Shown in pieces: positions 59,807-64,000 of a stretch of DNA of 64,000 bases. Positions within the stretch are counted from its first letter, which is position 1; every line of letters begins with the position of its first letter. The DNA lies in assembly GCA_037176705.1 (NCBI GenBank), contig CM073886.1, forward strand, positions 91,919,501 through 91,983,500, written 5' to 3'. Under the pieces are notes generated by a model. The model was given only the letters and a program-made list of their open reading frames with translations, had not been told where the DNA came from and ran no database searches. The DNA comes from Molossus alvarezi. Lineage: Eukaryota; Chordata; Mammalia; Chiroptera; Molossidae. Both the position numbers and the translations under genes were made by a program.

Positions 59807-60495
59807 TGTTATAGGACCCCATAAAATATGTTGTCAGATAACCCCCTGAGTCAGAAGAAGGCTGTTCCCTCCTCGGCTCTTCTCAATCTCATAGGAAAGA
59901 TTTCAAAAAAGTGACACCTCATAAGAGCACTGTAGATAGCAAATATATCAATGAAGCAAAGCAAGCAAATTTATTAGGAAAACAAGGCAAGCAAATTTAT
60001 TAAAAGTATATCTGGCATAAAGCACAATGGGAACCCAGCTAATCTGAGCATGCACCCTGTAGGGGTTCAAGAATTTTATACCTTTCTGTCTACAGGTTTC
60101 AAGGTTCCTCTGCTGGGTATCTTGGGCACAGACTAGATTTCAAGGTCACCCTTTTACTTTGTTGTGGCTTTCCCAGAATTTATGAAAACATTTGGCAAAT
60201 CCTAAGACTGCTGACTTTTGTTCAGTGGGGGAGATAAAATTGCTCTTTTTTTCTTCTCCCTCTCCCCTTTCTGCCTTAGCAGTTACAGAGTGATTTAAGC
60301 TATGTATTCTCTGATTATGGAGGAGAGGTATTAACCATTTGTTTTCAAGTGTCTTTGGTTGGAGAAGATAAGGTCTTGCAGTTCACAAATGGGCTGCAAG
60401 CTGCCCAAACTGTTTGGCCTTGTTTAATTTTCTTGTCTCATTTTCCGTATTCCATTTGCCCAGGAATTTTCTTAGCTTCTTGCTATTCTGTTACA
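59807..60495 (-). mobile_element. Solo ERV LTR (689 bp) with 4-bp target duplication
   Basis: In element orientation TGTAACAGAATAGC to CCTATAACA. The tetramer AGTC flanks it at 59803-59806 and 60496-60499, the duplication size of gammaretrovirus-like (ERV1) elements. Two AATAAA signals lie about 30 bp apart in a duplicated GCAAGCAAATTTATTA block (59966-60004). No retroviral genes adjoin. Confidence 0.72.
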
Positions 60496-60499
60496 AGTC

Positions 60500-61169
60500 T
60501 ACTGAAACAGTGAGTGTTTCTCTTGCTCAACAACTCGAAGCAAAATCACAGGCCTGAATTAGGTTGCATGCTTATTTCTGAATTAATAACGGCTGTCATG
60601 GGAGCACTGTGAGTCATGTTTAAATTATAACCCTACCCCTGGAGATAGTAACAATCAACAACCCAGATCCAAATGTGCTGAAAGTTGGTGAGGGGTGGTT
60701 TTCCAGAAGAAAACCCCAAGTGCTAGGTTCTAAAAAAAAATCAAGAGAATAAATAACTAATATAACATGGAAAGTGGAGCCCCTGTACTCTGTATTGCTC
60801 CATCAGACAGAATTTCCATCAGTTTGAAGAAATAATTATCGGGCAGATTTACCTCAGCAGAGAGAGAAACTAAAAATTTAGAACTTGTGAACATAAGAAA
60901 CATCCAAACCTGTAGAGAATTTTTATGTATTATTTATTTATTTTTGGAGCCAAACTGACAACAATTGTCAGGAAGAAGAATCTCAACAGATTGAGAAAAT
61001 GCTCCAGAGAATCACAGTTTTGCACCTTATTTTATAGATCAGAATCAAAGGAGAAGATGTAATGGAGGTACATGGAATCTGTTGGTGATAGATTTAGGAG
61101 GCAGGAGAAAGCAAGTTGGGGAAATCTCTGGGATTGGATAAAAAATAAAAGAAATAGAGTCATACTTTT
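60500..61169. other. Unannotated sequence
   Basis: No supported gene. GGAGCCAAACTGACAACAAT near 60950 may be repeat-derived, but I cannot place it. Confidence 0.45.
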
Positions 61170-61364
61170 TTTTTTTAATCCTCACTTGAGGATATTTTTC
61201 CATTTATCTTCAGATAGAGGGAGGGAGAGAGAGAGAAACATCCATGTGAGAGAGACACATCAACTGGTTGCTGCAACTGAGGTATGTGCCCTTGACTGAA
61301 ATCGAACCTGTGACTCTTTGGTCCTCAGGCCTATGCTCTAACCACTGAGTCAAACCAGCCGGGG
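61170..61364 (-). mobile_element. Ves SINE with internal deletion
   Basis: AATCCTCACTTGAGGATATT tail and CAAACCAGCCGGGGC head are kept. About 40 bp of the body between ACTGGTTGCTGC and AACTGAGGTATG are missing. CATACTT occurs on both flanks. Confidence 0.93.
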
Positions 61365-61379
61365 CAGACCCATACTTCT

Positions 61380-62064
61380 TTTACATTGGTGGGTATGGGG
61401 CAGTTAACAGTTAACAATGAACAGGATAACTGGTGCAGTGACTGTGCCCTGAGGGGTCTAGAAAACTGAAATTATCCCGACATTCCAAAGGTATGTTATC
61501 ATATATGCAAAAAGATAATAGACAGGCTCAGTTAAGGTAAAGATTGACCTTTGTCAAGGAAGATAGTGGCCTAGGACATGACTACCAGCCACAGCTCACT
61601 TTTAGTTAAGCAATTTTCATTTTAGAGCATCCTATGTGGTTACTTTAGGTCTCTGAGTTTGTAAGGGCCCCATGCAGGCCTCCCCTGAGCCTGTCAGGTG
61701 TGGTATGTGGCCCCTTTTTCATCTTCAGAAGTTAGAGGACTGCGGTGAAGCTTGTCTTCAAGCTCAGGCCTGGTGACCATCTCTGGTCGGCTGAGTGGGA
61801 TCTTTAAGGTCTTTTTAAACTCTGTAGCTGGTTACTAGCTTTCTTCCTTCATGTTTAGATTAGATAAAAGGATTATTTGCTAAATCCTATTGAGATTAAA
61901 TATGTAAAACATTATTTCCAAGGCATTTGCTTAATGAAAGCACAGAAGGCCAGGAAGAAGAACCTTCCGGGAAGGTGACATGTTCCATTGAGAATTCAAA
62001 TATAGGTGACATTGATGTCCATGTAATGTTTCTTGATATTATACTTCAAAAATGTTATTTTCTT
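61380..62064. other. Unannotated sequence
   Basis: No supported gene or confident repeat. Confidence 0.5.
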
Positions 62065-62171
62065 GCCCTGGCCAGTTTGGCTCAGTGGTTGGAGCATCGG
62101 CCTGTGGACCAGAGTGTTCTGGGTTCAGTTCCCGCTAGGCCCTAGCGGCTAGGGATATGTACCAAAAAAAT
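62065..62171 (+). mobile_element. Head-only Ves SINE (tRNA-like part plus A-rich tail)
   Basis: GCCCTGGCCAGTTTGGCTCA to TTCAGTTCCCGC, then a palindromic CCGCTAGGCCCTAGCGG (62132-62148), a short ATATGTACC and an A-rich end. The Ves body and CT block are absent. AAAAATGTT flanks it (62048-62056 and 62172-62180), so the short form probably inserted as such. Confidence 0.88.
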
Positions 62172-62404
62172 AAAAATGTTTTTTATTATTTTAATTTTTT
62201 TAATATAAATTTTTCACATAGAGAAGATAAGACATTAATCCCTCAAGCGTAATAACACACAATTTTTAAAACTTATTCAAAATTCAATATATTGTTTTCT
62301 GCAAAAAGAAGGTGATTTCAATAGTATAATAAGTTGATTAGGAGTTGCTGTTTTTTTGGTCTTTGAATAAGTTTCTGTTCATAGGGACATAAACAGGAAA
62401 TGAG

Positions 62405-62545
62405 GGAAGGGAGCCAATAATCACTGAACATCAATTATGTGTCAAGTGCTGTATACAATTTATTTAATCCTCACAGTATAATTAGTTCCATTAACATTTG
62501 AAAAAATCAAGGTTTAAAAGAGTTTGTTTATATTGCCTGAATTAC
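62405..62545 (+). mobile_element. MIR fragment
   Basis: AATTATGTGTCAAGTGCTGT, TTTATTTAATCCTCACAGTA, AGTTCCATTAACATTTG: MIR 5' and core sequence. Confidence 0.62.
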
Positions 62546-63535
62546 ATTTTTTAACAAAATGCAAGATCTTGCCCAAGAGCTACTTCCTTTCAGCTGGGGA
62601 GTTTAAAGTCAAATCTAGGTGTATTCCTTTGTAAACCCAATCTCATCGTGTTGCCTATCTGGAAAAGCGATGAAAAATACAAGACTGCTTTCTAGCAATT
62701 CCTGCAAGTACTAGGGAGTTCATTATTTCTTATTTACTTGATATTTCTGTTGATGTTCAAATGTAGTTCATAAATTGAAGGGATGGTACTACAGGGAAAT
62801 TAATAAGTTCAGACTACTAAGGCAAAAGTGAAATCAGAAATGAATCCATAATTCAGTAGAAGATACAGAAAAAAATTGATAATGCATTTTACAGTTTTGT
62901 GAGATAATGGCAATTGTTTCTGTAGGACTTAATATCAAAAAATATCTTCCATCTCCTCTCCTCTCCATTGAGGTGGAATGTTCATATTCCTCTTTTCTCT
63001 GAATTTTCAAAGGTGAACCCATTTAAGTTTGGGTATGTGGATTCAAACTATTTGTCTTTATGAAAGGGAGGAGGGAACTAACTTTCTAAAAATTTAATGC
63101 TTTCTATAAATTTGCTTCATCAACTTTCTAGATGAAGATTTTATAACAATTCAAAAGGAAAGTAAACCCTTGAAAGGCTTTTACTACTTAACATACTGAA
63201 GAATTAATTCTAATATGAATTCCCTAGAAAGATTAATTGGCTTTTTTTCCCACAATACAATATGGTGTGCATATAAAAAGGAAAAAGACTATTAACAGTC
63301 AACTATAGGCAATAAGGGCTTCAGTTTTTAAAATGGTTTTAAAAAATTAATTACTTTTCCTCTATGAAAATGTTGATGTATAGTTGTTAGAAGAAAGCTT
63401 TTGAGAGTTTTGAGGAAACTAGGCAAGAAAAGGAAACATCCTAGCAGGAATAGAAGAGTCAATAAGATAGGGACCTTGGAGAATCCTCTCCTGCTTGGCA
63501 GATTAGTGCTTTGGAGCCTGTTAGAGGGGTATTTT
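62546..63535. other. Unannotated sequence
   Basis: About 1 kb with no supported gene or repeat. Confidence 0.5.
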
Positions 63536-63584
<49 letters not shown>

Positions 63585-63597
63585 GATAGAGATATAT
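63536..63597. repeat. (GATA)n microsatellite
   Basis: About 11 pure GATA units, then GATAGAGATAGAGATATATAG. It immediately precedes a reverse Ves SINE and may be that SINE's expanded tail. Confidence 0.96.
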
Positions 63598-63607
63598 AGT
63601 ATGTTTT

Positions 63608-63788
63608 AATTGATTTTTTAGAGAGAGAGATAAAAACATTGATGTGAGAAATATCAATTGGCAACCGCTTGCACGACCCCTACTGGGGATTGAGCCTGCA
63701 ACCCGGGCATGTGCCCTGACCAGGAATCGAACCAGGACCTCTCAGTCCATGGGACCATGCTCAATCCACTGTGCCACATCAGCCAGGC
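63608..63788 (-). mobile_element. Ves-type SINE, older subfamily
   Basis: TTTTTTAGAGAGAGAGATAA, CAACCGCTTGCACGACCCCT, CCTGACCAGGAATCGAACCA, CACATCAGCCAGGCT in reverse order. The 109- and 86-codon frames here are artefacts of the SINE and GATA tract. Confidence 0.94.
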
Positions 63789-64000
63789 TACATTATATCT
63801 TATCCTCAATAAGCGAATTGTTGCTTCACCAGAAATCTTACAGGATATTTAAAAGAGTTTATACCTTAATGTGGAAAGTTAGAAACTTAGGAGATCTTGG
63901 TTGAAACTTGAAGAACAACCAATAGTTCTTACCTGGTCTTAGGTCTTACTATGGGCAATAAAGAGTAACAACACATTTCTTACTTTTGTTTTGGTGGGGC

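Noticed and set aside
5596..60499. Possibility that the LTRs at 5.6 kb and 59.8 kb flank one provirus
   Set aside because: They are unlike in sequence, have different target duplications (ATTGG and AGTC), and no retroviral genes lie between them.

Overview
This looks like nuclear DNA of a vespertilionid (evening) bat. The clearest sign is 21 copies or fragments of a tRNA-derived SINE with the Ves head (CCCTGGCCGGTTTGGCTCAG), a (CT)n stretch and a GTGAGGATAAAA tail. Alongside are placental-mammal repeats: L1, the ORF1-only half-L1 (HAL1), L2, MIR, a Tigger, hAT elements and ERV/MaLR LTRs. No prokaryotic features, rRNA, canonical tRNA gene, CRISPR or viral genome was seen. The family assignments come from pattern recognition, not a database search.

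The window is AT-rich and reads as a gene desert or a very large intron. Almost every six-frame ORF is short, or lies in a SINE, a microsatellite or an L1 remnant. I assign no confident host gene. One exon pair is a candidate: an acceptor/donor-bounded segment at 45358-45552 with an ATG, joined in phase to an open segment at 47210-47413. It has no recognised homologue.

Layout. 1-9 kb: a Ves fragment, an ERVL-like LTR, a Tigger split by a Ves, an old antisense L1 split by a Ves and by a 616-bp solo LTR with 5-bp target duplications, an L2 tail and a MER5A-like hAT. 9-20 kb: mostly unannotated DNA with MIR and L2 relics and two Ves copies. 20-41 kb: flanked by the two arms of an inverted duplication of about 1 kb (20115-21062 and 39284-40285). 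Inside lie L2 tails, an old HAL1 relic split by a MaLR solo LTR, a 5'-truncated younger L1 and an ERV1-like LTR. 41-48 kb: hAT fragments, a perfect 40-bp inverted repeat and the candidate exons. 48.5-51.8 kb: a structurally complete HAL1 with a perfect 16-bp target duplication and two nested Ves SINEs. 52-64 kb: the densest Ves cluster, a 689-bp solo LTR with 4-bp target duplications, L1 3' tails, microsatellites and a compound minisatellite.

The insertions give a relative order. MIR, L2, Tigger, old L1 and old HAL1 are hosts; LTRs and hAT elements lie inside some of them; Ves SINEs lie inside all of these and inside the HAL1. Nothing in the sequence indicates genes acting together.
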